Source: Rhodovulum robiginosum (GTDB lineage: Bacteria > Pseudomonadota > Alphaproteobacteria > Rhodobacterales > Rhodobacteraceae). From it: a stretch of 64,000 bases of DNA. The position numbers were made by a program, and so were the translations under genes. Below the pieces are notes generated by a model, which was not told the DNA's origin, searched no databases, and saw nothing but the letters and a program-made list of their open reading frames with translations. The DNA lies in the NCBI RefSeq assembly GCF_003944755.1, contig NZ_RWGU01000047.1, forward strand, positions 186,001-250,000, written 5' to 3'. This document shows positions 57,401-64,000 of this stretch, one piece after another (within the stretch, counting starts at the first letter, position 1; each line of letters starts with the position of its first letter).

Positions 57401-58272
57401 TCGAGCAGCGCGGTCAGATCGCCCGAAACATCGGCGCCGAAGCGGCGCGCCGGCGGCGTGCCTTCGGCGGCGCCGGGCAGGGCGGCCTCGGCGGTGGTGA
57501 TCCTGCCGGTCAGCCGGTCCTGTCCGTCGGTGGCCAGCGCCAGTTCGGCCGCGTAGTCGGAAATCGGCGCGGTGCCCGCGACGGTGAAATCGACGCTGGG
57601 CGCGCCGGGCAGGCGCGCGAGCGTGGCCAGGATCCCGCCCGGCGCTTCGGACAGCGACAGGTCGAGCGCCAGCACCCGCGTTTCGTTGTCGTATCCGGCG
57701 TCGAGGTCGATCTCGCCGCTATCGGCATCGAGCCGCAGCATTTGCAACTGCGCCTCGCCGGCGCCATCGGCGAGTGTCAGCGAGCCGGTGAAGGAAAACG
57801 TCGCCGCCTGGCCCAGTACCGGCTCGCCCAGATCGAGGCGCTGGGCGGCGATCTCGCCGATATTCACCGAAACCGGCAACTCGGGCAGGCTGAACGGCTT
57901 GGCCTCGGTATCGGCCAGCTCGGGCCCCTTGTCGCCGCCGCCTTGCGGCAGGCGCGCCAGCACGATTTCTTCCGCAGAAAGCCGCGCCACCTGGAGCCGC
58001 CCGCGCAACAGCGCTGTGCGCGACCAGTCGAGTTCGGCGTTGCGCAGCGTCAGCCAGATGCCGTCGGCATCGGCGACGGTCAGCTCGTCCAGCGTCGCCT
58101 GTGACGACAACGCCCCCTCGAAGCCGGTGATGTCGACCGAGATCCCTTCGCCCGAGAGGTTGTCCTCGATCAGCCGTTCCAGAAGGCCGCGGTCTTCGTT
58201 GTCCTGCGCGGCGGCCGGCAGGGCGAGGCACAGCGCGAGCGCTGCGACGATATATAGGTGCAGCCGTCTCAA
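54499..58272 (-). CDS. tamB: translocation and assembly module protein TamB
   Basis: The 1257-residue AsmA-like protein spans the periplasm. Signal/anchor MRRLHLYIVAALALCLALPAAA, then long beta-taco repeats (GTLALAADGLPDAFDLTGEI and similar), ending in the conserved DUF490 domain (FELVRGRLDILGQRLMMTEGWAQLEG ... DSITVRGRTTSEGESGIGVYFERDY). TamB works with TamA and is implicated in outer-membrane protein assembly and in lipid transport. The ATGA overlap with tamA fixes the start. Confidence 0.93.
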   Translation of the reverse strand: MRRLHLYIVAALALCLALPAAAQDNEDRGLLERLIEDNLSGEGISVDITGFEGALSSQATLDELTVADADGIWLTLRNAELDWSRTALLRGRLQVARLSAEEIVLARLPQGGGDKGPELADTEAKPFSLPELPVSVNIGEIAAQRLDLGEPVLGQAATFSFTGSLTLADGAGEAQLQMLRLDADSGEIDLDAGYDNETRVLALDLSLSEAPGGILATLARLPGAPSVDFTVAGTAPISDYAAELALATDGQDRLTGRITTAEAALPGAAEGTPPARRFGADVSGDLTALLEPALHPFFGDRAALQFSAQRLPDGRLEIDTLALDAAALTLNGTLALAADGLPDAFDLTGEIGTPGGAPLRLPVPGAPTTLRHADIAARFDAADGDAWAARAQLSDLDRPDIQMDRAELSGTGTISRRGQRAVSAALDFVAEGLGFPDAALSDALGEALTGQAQIDWQDGAPVRLDRLALSGAGIDLTGSGQIDPAADGLPASGRIVLDADRIDRFSALAGRSLGGAVAAEIEGSATILNRSFDVALSAEGQDLAVGEPMADPLLRGASRLILRAARDAEGSRIDAFEIVTPELSANASGGLNSQSGSFDLAARLASPQLILPGAPAGPVELTTGIGWTAGSPIALSDLTLTAPALRVTGDGAFDPASAAQDFEARLTLSAQDLSRYADLAGRPLAGSLEARVEGSGALGPRDVRLTLDGTGRDLRVGQAEADRLLAGRSTFSADIALEDGQVVPGRVSVETPVLRARVQPQGAGSDTMAVDARLADLALIAPDFPGPLSVSGTVTPEDGGVRLALGAEGPGGTTVQIDGTAAQRMDLTLSGRAPLGLANAFIAPRAVQGTADFDLRLQGAPALENLAGSITTSGARATAPALRIALEDISARVGLAAGRADLALESRLGQGGLLRVTGPVTLSPPFPADLTIVLDDAVVSDPALYQTELDGTLTVSGPLTGGGRIAGTIELDGTEVRVPSTGLGGGGTIPDGLAHRTEPGQSRATRARAGLLQSADGNGNGGSAGPGFALDLRINAINRIFLRGRGLDAELGGSLRIGGTTNAIEPSGRFELVRGRLDILGQRLMMTEGWAQLEGDFDPTLYLLAETDSGEVTVRIIVEGAASEPEIRFTSEPELPEDEILAQLLFNRDLEDLSALQALQLASAVRTLAGKSGVSIVERLRAGAGLDDLDITTDDDGNTELRAGKYLSDNVYTDVTVNSEGKTEIDLNLDLTDSITVRGRTTSEGESGIGVYFERDY

Positions 58273-60062
58273 AACGCTTGCCCGATGCCGATATAGATTT
58301 GCACGCCGTCGCCGGTATCGCCCTGGATGGGGGCGCCCACATCAAGCCGGATCGGCCCGATGCCGGTGTCGTAGCGCAGACCGAGGCCCGCGCCGGCATG
58401 CCAGTCGCCGCCCTCGCCCGGTACTTCGCCATCGCCGATATGGCCCGCATCGACAAAGCCCACGACCCCGATCGACCGGGTGATCCCGGTGCGCAGTTCC
58501 ATCGACAGCCCGACGAAGCTGCGCCCGCCGCGGCTGTCGTCGTTGCCCAGGTCGACGGCAAGCGACTGGTAGGGCTGGCCGCGCACCGTGCCGCCGCCGC
58601 CCGAGTAGAACAGCCAGTCCGACGGCACCGCATCTGCCGACGCGCCCAGCAGGCTGCCCATCTGCACCCGGCCGGCCACCACGACGCGTTCGCCAAAGCC
58701 GCGATAGGCCCGCGCATCCGCATAAAGCCGCGCGCCGTTTTCGGGGTTGTCGAGCCCCACGAAGGGCTCGGCCTGCACCGACAGGTAGGTGCCCGTGCGC
58801 GGGTCGAGTTCCGAGTCGCGGGTGTCGCGGGTCATCGAGACCGGAAAGCTGAGCTGGGTGATCTCGCGGTCGCCCAGGTCGTCCTCGATCTCGGTGTAGC
58901 GCACCAGAAAGCCGGCGCTGCCCTCCAGCGTGTCCGAAAAGATATGGCTGAGCCCGGCGCCGACGGTGATGTCGCGCTGCTTGTAATCAGGCTCGTCGTC
59001 CGCGGATATCTCGCCAAGGACGTAAAGCGCGGTGTCGGGCGTGAACGTGGCCGGCCGCTCGAAAAGCGCGCCGAGCGAGTAGTCGATGCCGCCCGTTTCG
59101 CCCGACAGCCCGGCGATCTCGGCGCTCAGGCGCAGCCGTTCGGCCCCGCGCAGCAAGTTGCGGTGCATCCAAAAGCCCGACAGCGTCAGCCCGTCGGTGG
59201 TGCCATATTCGGCGCCAAAGCCCAGACGGCGCTTTTTCTCGTCGACCAGCGCGGCGGTGATGTCGAGCGTGCCATCGGGGTTTGCGGCATCGGCCTCGCG
59301 CAGCGCGACCGAGCGGAAGGTGCCGGTGCGGCGCAGCCGTTCGGTGCTGGCCTGCAACTCTTCGGGCGAAAACACCTCGCCCTCGGGCAGCCCGGCGATG
59401 GCGTGAACGCGTTCGGGCCGCACCCGCGTCCGGCCGTCGATCGCAAGCCGGCCAAAGCGCAGCCTCGGGCCGGGGTCCAGCCGCAACCGGGCATCGAGCG
59501 TGCGGGCGTCGTGGTCGGCGACCACGCTCTGGTCCGCAAGCGCCGCCTTGGCGTGGCCCGCGTCGCGCCAGGCGGCGATACTGGTCCGCCCGGCCTGTTC
59601 GATCAGCGAGGCGCGCGCGCGTTTGCCTGCCGCGAACCCGTCAGGAAGTTCGGTGCCCGGCGCCAGCGGTGCGATTTCGGCGCGAGAAAAGCGAAAACGC
59701 GGGCCGGGGTCGACGGTGATCGCCACACGGTCGATGCGGGCGGGCGCGCCGAAGGGCGGCAGATCGGCCACCTCGCGCCCGTCGACCCGGATGTGAATGA
59801 CGCCACCGTAATAGCCCTGCGCGTAAAGCACACCCAGCAACCGTGCGTAATCGGCGCGCGCCGCGGCCAGAAGATCCTGCGCTTCGGGCGGCGGGTCGGC
59901 GCGTCGGGCCTCGACCGTGAGCGATGCGTTTTCCAGCGCCTCGCCGAGTTCGGTGTCGTCGCCGTCGGCGGTCAGGCGCACCTCTACGGCCCGCGCAGCC
60001 TGGCCAAGCCAGAGGCCGAGCAGCAGTATGGCAAGCGGTGTGGAGACGCGTCGCAAAGACAA
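58269..60062 (-). CDS. tamA: outer-membrane assembly protein TamA (BamA family)
   Basis: The 597-residue Omp85 protein has signal peptide region LAILLLGLWLGQAARAVEVR, POTRA domains to about residue 270 (GGVIHIRVDGREVADLPPFG; FGRLAIDGRTRVRPERVHAI), and a 16-strand barrel ending YDTGIGPIRLDVGAPIQGDTGDGVQIYIGIGQAF. The barrel ends in the aromatic Phe recognised by BAM. The apparent start is TTG 60062, with no strong Shine-Dalgarno; a TTG two codons later is also possible. Coupled to tamB by ATGA. Confidence 0.92.
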   Translation of the reverse strand: MSLRRVSTPLAILLLGLWLGQAARAVEVRLTADGDDTELGEALENASLTVEARRADPPPEAQDLLAAARADYARLLGVLYAQGYYGGVIHIRVDGREVADLPPFGAPARIDRVAITVDPGPRFRFSRAEIAPLAPGTELPDGFAAGKRARASLIEQAGRTSIAAWRDAGHAKAALADQSVVADHDARTLDARLRLDPGPRLRFGRLAIDGRTRVRPERVHAIAGLPEGEVFSPEELQASTERLRRTGTFRSVALREADAANPDGTLDITAALVDEKKRRLGFGAEYGTTDGLTLSGFWMHRNLLRGAERLRLSAEIAGLSGETGGIDYSLGALFERPATFTPDTALYVLGEISADDEPDYKQRDITVGAGLSHIFSDTLEGSAGFLVRYTEIEDDLGDREITQLSFPVSMTRDTRDSELDPRTGTYLSVQAEPFVGLDNPENGARLYADARAYRGFGERVVVAGRVQMGSLLGASADAVPSDWLFYSGGGGTVRGQPYQSLAVDLGNDDSRGGRSFVGLSMELRTGITRSIGVVGFVDAGHIGDGEVPGEGGDWHAGAGLGLRYDTGIGPIRLDVGAPIQGDTGDGVQIYIGIGQAF

Positions 60063-60623
60063 GTTGGAATCGCTCGATCAGGTTTTGAACAAGTATAGCG
60101 GCGCTTGGGCGTCCGTCCATGCCCGGAACGCCAAAACGCCGGGCGGGCGACGGATCGGCGGCGGCGCCTCGGGGGCATACCGGCGGGGGCCGCACGACCG
60201 CCGAGGATTGAACCGCCCGCACTTGACCGGCCGGCCGTCGGCCTGGAGGCGGGGCCGTCCGGGTGGCGGGCCGAAGATGCACGACCTCGGCGCGCTTGCG
60301 GCCGCGCCGGGGTCCGGGCCGTGGCGGGCACGCCCCGTTGTCGTCCGTGCCATGTCGCGCGGGCGGTTGGCCAAGGTCGTCGCCGTCGGCGGGCGTACCG
60401 CTCGGCGTTCGTCGGGTTTGTCCGAGGCGCCGTGGCGGCAGAGGTCCGGCTGTGGCCCGCGGCGGGTGCTGACGGGCGCGTTTGCCGATGCTGGCCATCC
60501 CCTTCCGCCCTCTTTCGGGGCGATCAGGCTGCATTGCGCCCAAAAGGTAGGCAAATGCGTTCCGTTTCGGGCCGTTCGTCCCGCCGCGCTTGGGCGCGCG
60601 CGGCGGCGCGTCGTTAACTGATC
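60063..60623. other. 560-base G+C-rich gap without a supported gene
   Basis: Upstream of tamA the minus strand has TATACT at 60092-60097, a possible -10. Open frames across the gap on both strands are Arg/Pro/Ala-rich and unlike any family I know. No tRNA or classical RNA motif is seen. The riboswitch begins at its right end. Confidence 0.5.
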
Positions 60624-60738
60624 GCGCAGGGCACTTAGGGTTCCGCCCGGATACCGGGGACTGGTCCAAGAAGTGCCGCCGGGGCGGCAAATTCCGCCAA
60701 GGTACACGGCGGGCCAAAATCCCGGGAGAGTACTGCGC
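60624..60738 (+). promoter_or_regulatory. guanidine-I (ykkC) riboswitch aptamer
   Basis: The ykkC consensus blocks appear in order: TTAGGGTTCCG (60635-60645), ACTGGTCC (60660-60667), ACACGGCGGG (60704-60713), AAAATCCCGGGAGAGT (60717-60731). GCGCAG at 60624-60629 pairs with CTGCGC at 60733-60738 to close P1. An internal stem GCCGCC-GGG-GCGGC (60674-60687) fills the variable arm. Class I binds guanidinium and turns on genes for its export, import or breakdown. Seen in sequence; class from memory of the consensus. Confidence 0.92.
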
Positions 60739-60765
60739 CGGTTCGTTCCGCGCCTGTGACTCCTT

Positions 60766-60802
60766 GTTCCGCCCGCGGACCGGCTACCACCTTTGGCGGG
60801 AC
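60766..60802 (+). promoter_or_regulatory. candidate riboswitch expression platform
   Basis: GTTCCGCC (60766-60773) pairs with GGCGGGAC (60795-60802). CTCC at 60760-60763 is complementary to the GGAG of the Shine-Dalgarno (60809-60812), so an extended stem could hide the ribosome site when guanidine is absent. Pairings are seen; switching is inferred. Confidence 0.5.
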
Positions 60803-60821
60803 GCAGAGGGAGCCGAACACC

Positions 60822-61874
60822 ATGAGAAACGCCACCATCCTGTCCGCCGCCGTGCTGGCCGCAGCCCTGGGCGCGCCCGCGACGGCCGAGGAAAAAACCG
60901 AGTTCAAGCTGGCCTGGTCGATCTACGTGGGCTGGATGCCCTGGGGCTATCTGGAAGACTCCGGCATCATGGACAAATGGGCCGACAAATACGGCATCGA
61001 TGTCGAGATCGTGCAGATCAACGACTACATAGAGTCGATCAACCAGTATACGGCCGGCGCCTTCGACGGGGTCTCGGCCACCAACATGGACACGCTGTCG
61101 ATCCCCGCGGGCGGGGGCGTGGACACCACGGCGCTGATCGTGGGCGACTATTCCAACGGCAACGACGCGGTGATCCTGAAGGGCGAGGGCGACCTGACCT
61201 CGCTGGCGGGCAAGCCGGTGCACCTGGTGGAGTTGTCGGTGTCGCATTACCTGCTGGCCCGCGGGCTCGACAGCGTGGGGCTTTCCGAGGCCGACCTCGA
61301 CGGGGTGATCAACACCTCCGATGCCGACATGATCGCCGCCTACGCGCCGCAGGATGTCGAGGCGGTGGTGACATGGAACCCGCTGGTTTCGAGCATCATG
61401 GAACAGCCCGACGCGAACAAGCTGTTCGACAGCTCCGACATTGCGGGCGAGATCATCGACCTGATGGTGGTCAATACCGAGACGCTGGAAGACAACCCCG
61501 CCTTCGGCAAGGCGGTGGCCGGCGCCTGGTACGAGTTGATGGGCCTGATGGCCGCCGGCGACGAAGAGGTGCTGAGCGCGATGGCCGAGGCTTCGGGTAC
61601 CGATCTGGCCGGCTACAAGGCGCAGCTCGACTCCACCGAGATGTTCTATGACCCCGCCGCGGCGGTGGCCTTTGCCGAGGGCGCCGATTTGCCCAAGACG
61701 ATGGTCAACGTGGCCGAGTTCCTGTTCGACAAGGGCATCCTGGGCGAGGGCGCGCCGAGCCCCGATTTCGTGGGGGTCGCGTATCCCGACGGCTCGACCA
61801 CGGGCGATGCGGACAACGTCAGGTTCCGCTTCGACACGACCTACATGCAGATGGCCGCCGACGGCGCGCTCTAA
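60822..61874 (+). CDS. ABC transporter substrate-binding protein, predicted guanidine (urea-carboxylase-region type)
   Basis: The 350-residue periplasmic protein. Signal peptide MRNATILSAAVLAAALGAPATA; mature KTEFKLAWSIYVGWMPWGYL. The family is NrtA/TauA-like and matches the group labelled 'putative urea ABC transporter, urea carboxylase region', now linked to guanidine uptake because it sits behind guanidine-I riboswitches. Motifs: AGAFDGVSATNMDTLSIPAG and VELSVSHYLLARGLD. GGGAG lies 9 bases before ATG 60822. The riboswitch upstream makes guanidine the best ligand guess. Confidence 0.88.
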   Translation: MRNATILSAAVLAAALGAPATAEEKTEFKLAWSIYVGWMPWGYLEDSGIMDKWADKYGIDVEIVQINDYIESINQYTAGAFDGVSATNMDTLSIPAGGGVDTTALIVGDYSNGNDAVILKGEGDLTSLAGKPVHLVELSVSHYLLARGLDSVGLSEADLDGVINTSDADMIAAYAPQDVEAVVTWNPLVSSIMEQPDANKLFDSSDIAGEIIDLMVVNTETLEDNPAFGKAVAGAWYELMGLMAAGDEEVLSAMAEASGTDLAGYKAQLDSTEMFYDPAAAVAFAEGADLPKTMVNVAEFLFDKGILGEGAPSPDFVGVAYPDGSTTGDADNVRFRFDTTYMQMAADGAL

Positions 61875-61925
61875 GGCCCACGCGCCCCGGCCCAAGCGGC
61901 CGGGGCCACCCGAGCCCCCAGCATC

Positions 61926-62738
61926 ATGCGCCTGATCAACCGCCGTCCCGGCCGCGTGCTGACCGCCTTTCTGGCGGCGCTGCCCTTCGTTCTGGTGATG
62001 CTCGCCTATATGGTGGGCTCGGACATCCGGCTGGCCGAGAACCCGTCGGACAAGCTGATGCCGGCGCCGGCGCAGATCGCGGCGACCGCCGAGCGGCTGC
62101 TGACCGAGCCCGACCGGCGCTCGGGGCGGATCCTGTTCTGGTACGACACCGCCGTCAGCCTGAAACGGCTGGCCATCGGCGTGGGGCTCGCCGCCTCGAC
62201 CGGGCTGATCTTCGGGCTGCTGATCGGGCTCTTGCCGCATATCCGCGCGACATTCTCGGGCTTCGTCGCCGTCATCTCGATGGTGCCGCCGCTGGCGCTG
62301 TTGCCGATCCTGTTCATCGTGTTCGGGCTGGGCGAGCTGTCGAAGGTGGTGCTGATCGTGATCGGCATCACGCCCTTTCTGATCCGCGACCTCAGCCAGC
62401 GCACGCTGGAGATCCCGCGCGAGCAGATCGTCAAGGCCGAGACGCTGGGCGCGTCCACATTCACCATCGCCCTGCGCGTGGCATTGCCGCAGGTCCTGCC
62501 GCGGCTGATCCAGTCCGTGCGGCTGTCGCTGGGTCCGGCCTGGCTGTTTCTGATCGCGGCCGAGGCCATCGCCTCGGACCTCGGGCTCGGCTACCGCATC
62601 TTCCTGGTGCGCCGTTACCTGGCGATGGACGTGATCCTGACCTACGTGATCTGGATCACGCTGCTTGCGTTCATGATCGACTGGGCGCTCAAGGTGCTGG
62701 CCCGCCGGGCCTTTCCCTGGACGGGGGCCAGCCTATGA
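61926..62738 (+). CDS. ABC transporter permease, predicted guanidine importer
   Basis: The 270-residue BPD-type permease of the nitrate/sulfonate/taurine class. About six helices; the EAA loop reads VKAETLGASTFTIALRVALP. ALLPILFIVFGLGELSKVVL is typical of this subfamily. It follows the binding-protein gene after 51 bases and overlaps the ATPase ATG as ATGA, so the transporter is translated as a unit. Confidence 0.9.
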   Translation: MRLINRRPGRVLTAFLAALPFVLVMLAYMVGSDIRLAENPSDKLMPAPAQIAATAERLLTEPDRRSGRILFWYDTAVSLKRLAIGVGLAASTGLIFGLLIGLLPHIRATFSGFVAVISMVPPLALLPILFIVFGLGELSKVVLIVIGITPFLIRDLSQRTLEIPREQIVKAETLGASTFTIALRVALPQVLPRLIQSVRLSLGPAWLFLIAAEAIASDLGLGYRIFLVRRYLAMDVILTYVIWITLLAFMIDWALKVLARRAFPWTGASL

Positions 62739-63502
62739 GCTTCGTGACCGTGCGCGACCTGTTCCAGAGCTACGGCGGCCGCCCGATCCTCGAACGGATC
62801 AATCTCGAGGTGGAGGAGGGCGAGTTCGTCTCGATCGTCGGCGCCTCCGGCTGCGGCAAGTCCACCTTCCTGCGGCTGCTTCTGGCCGAGGAACAGCCCT
62901 CGCGCGGGGACATCCGCATCGCCGGGGCCGAGCCCGCGCGCGAGCCGGGGCGCGAACGCGGCGTGGTGTTCCAGCGCTACTCGGTCTTTCCGCATATGAC
63001 GGTGCGCGAAAACATCGTGGCCGGCGACAGCTTCACCCGCCCGCTGGGCCGGTTTTTCGGCGCCGCCCGGCGCGCGGCGTTGCGGCGCGCAGACGAGACG
63101 CTGGCGCGGATCGGGCTGGCCCACGTCGCCGATGCCTACCCGGCCACGCTGTCGGGCGGGATGCAGCAGCGGCTGGCCATCGGGCAGGCGCTGACCGCGC
63201 GGCCGCGCATCCTGCTGCTCGACGAGCCCTTCGGCGCGCTCGATCCGGGCACGCGGCTGTCGATGCACGATTTCCTGACCGAGCTTCGCGCCCAGACCGG
63301 AATGACCGTTTTCATGGTCACCCATGACCTTGAGGAAGGCTTCAAGCTGGGCGACCGCGTCATCGTCTTCGACAAACCGCGGTGGGACCCGACCGACCCG
63401 GAGGCCTACGGGGCGACCATCACCTACGATTTCGATGCCCGCAACGGCGGCATCCCGTTTCAGACCATCAAGGAGGAAACCCATGTTCTTCGCCCCGCCT
63501 GA
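62735..63502 (+). CDS. ABC transporter ATP-binding protein, predicted guanidine importer
   Basis: The 255-residue ATPase: Walker A GASGCGKST, signature LSGGMQQRLAIGQ, Walker B RILLLDEPFGALDP, switch His in VTHDLEEGF. The C-terminal extension ends TYDFDARNGGIPFQTIKEET. Its last 20 bases overlap the ureohydrolase start, with the next gene's AAGGAGG inside this coding region. Confidence 0.92.
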   Translation: MSFVTVRDLFQSYGGRPILERINLEVEEGEFVSIVGASGCGKSTFLRLLLAEEQPSRGDIRIAGAEPAREPGRERGVVFQRYSVFPHMTVRENIVAGDSFTRPLGRFFGAARRAALRRADETLARIGLAHVADAYPATLSGGMQQRLAIGQALTARPRILLLDEPFGALDPGTRLSMHDFLTELRAQTGMTVFMVTHDLEEGFKLGDRVIVFDKPRWDPTDPEAYGATITYDFDARNGGIPFQTIKEETHVLRPA

Positions 63503-64000
63503 GCGCCGGCGCTCGCACCACCCGGCCGACCAGTGCCGGCCCGAGTCGCGCCAGCACCACCCCGACCTCTCCCGGCTGCAGGGCTGGAAGTCGATGAAGG
63601 CCGAGGCCGATCTCCCCGAGGGCCGCTGGGACGAGGAACGCCGCTGGGCGCTGCGCATGGGCCTGACCGGCGCCGACTCGATCGAGGACAAGTCGATCCC
63701 GACCTTCGCGCGCGGCGAGCTGCCCCATTACGCGGGCATCAACACCTTCCTCAAGGCGCCCTATACCGAGGACGCCACCGAGGTCGGGCATTACGACGCC
63801 ACCGTGCTGGGGGCGCCCTTCGACGGCGGCACCACCTACCGGCCCGGCACCCGGTTCGGCCCGCAGGGCGTGCGCAAGATCAGCGCGCTTTACACGCCCT
63901 ACAACTACGAACTCGGCGTCGATCTGCGCGAGCAGATGACGCTGTGCGACGCGGGCGACATCTTCACCATCCCGGCCAATATCGAGAAAACCTTCGACCA
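63483..64000 (+). CDS. ureohydrolase with N-terminal extension, predicted guanidine hydrolase (3' end outside window)
   Basis: The first 172 residues are present. The ureohydrolase core motif GAPFDGGTTYRPGTRFGPQG begins near residue 110, against about residue 52 in the agmatinase at 35608, so it has roughly 58 extra N-terminal residues (MFFAPPERRRSHHPADQCRP ... FARGELPHYAGINTFLKAPY). Ni-dependent guanidine hydrolase GdmH (Synechocystis Sll1077) is an agmatinase-like enzyme with such an extension. The riboswitch and importer upstream support guanidine as substrate. The metal-site motifs lie beyond the window, so agmatinase or another ureohydrolase is not excluded. Strong AAGGAGG before ATG. 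Confidence 0.85.
   Translation, partial: MFFAPPERRRSHHPADQCRPESRQHHPDLSRLQGWKSMKAEADLPEGRWDEERRWALRMGLTGADSIEDKSIPTFARGELPHYAGINTFLKAPYTEDATEVGHYDATVLGAPFDGGTTYRPGTRFGPQGVRKISALYTPYNYELGVDLREQMTLCDAGDIFTIPANIEKTFD

Noticed and set aside
60276-60621. 115-codon plus-strand frame before the riboswitch (MHDLGALAAAPG start)
   Set aside because: No Shine-Dalgarno, Arg-rich drift and no resemblance to a family; kept as non-coding.
60078-62240. 720-codon minus-strand frame across the riboswitch and binding-protein gene
   Set aside because: It runs antisense to the riboswitch, the signal peptide and the permease; composition is that of a shadow.

Overview
The window is a continuous stretch of chromosome from an alphaproteobacterium, most likely a member of the Rhodobacterales (Roseobacter/Paracoccus group). 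The evidence is a G+C content of roughly two thirds by eye, dense operons with ATGA start/stop overlaps, and family markers such as a VPLPA-type sorting tail, a DUF1127 protein, a DUF4167 protein, DUF1194 and DUF1499 proteins, and a zwf-pgl-pgi operon feeding an Entner-Doudoroff style pathway. I see no rRNA, CRISPR array, prophage or intact insertion sequence. There is one tRNA gene, tRNA-Gly(CCC).

Layout. 1-3.1 kb: pyrC (cut by the window edge), a phasin/histone-H1-like protein behind a perfect 21-bp palindrome, a DUF1127 protein and an alpha/beta-fold protein. 3.2-4.9 kb: a glycosyltransferase and a LysE exporter. 5.1-8.9 kb: a three-gene molybdenum hydroxylase operon in S-L-M order with a form II (AYRGAGR) active site. 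9.0-12.6 kb: infC with an apparent ATA start codon, then a copA-cueR copper module with a textbook 19-bp-spacer MerR-type promoter. 12.7-15.5 kb: a small membrane protein, a DNA glycosylase, a carboxylesterase, a VOC protein and an HNH nuclease. 15.6-20.3 kb: zwf-pgl-pgi and a UDP-glucuronate epimerase. 20.3-21.7 kb: tRNA-Gly, a SnoaL-like protein and a VPLPA-CTERM protein.

21.8-26.9 kb: a minus-strand one-carbon operon (PF13769 protein, methylene-THF reductase, methyl-THF methyltransferase, a lipoprotein, and a corrinoid-activating ASKHA ferredoxin-ATPase). 27.1-36.6 kb: Ppx/GppA, RlmE, a mutarotase-like protein, a DUF1194 protein, a rhodanese, a nucleoside hydrolase, an iron-binding FbpA-like protein, MazG and an agmatinase. 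36.6-39.8 kb: a DUF1499 protein, prfA-prmC and a DUF4167 protein. 39.8-47.3 kb: the outer-membrane biogenesis operon lptF-lptG-lptD-surA-pdxA-rsmA. 47.4-54.4 kb: pepA, holC, an aspartic protease, marC, an ABC-F ATPase, ndk and two small or envelope proteins. 54.5-60.1 kb: tamA-tamB.

The right end (60.6-64.0 kb) is the most interesting part. A guanidine-I (ykkC) riboswitch, with its conserved core blocks and a closing P1 stem, precedes an ABC importer (binding protein, permease, ATPase). The ATPase gene overlaps a ureohydrolase with a long N-terminal extension. Together these predict guanidine uptake and hydrolysis by a GdmH-like enzyme. The ureohydrolase is cut by the window edge, so its metal site and any nickel-insertion genes cannot be seen.
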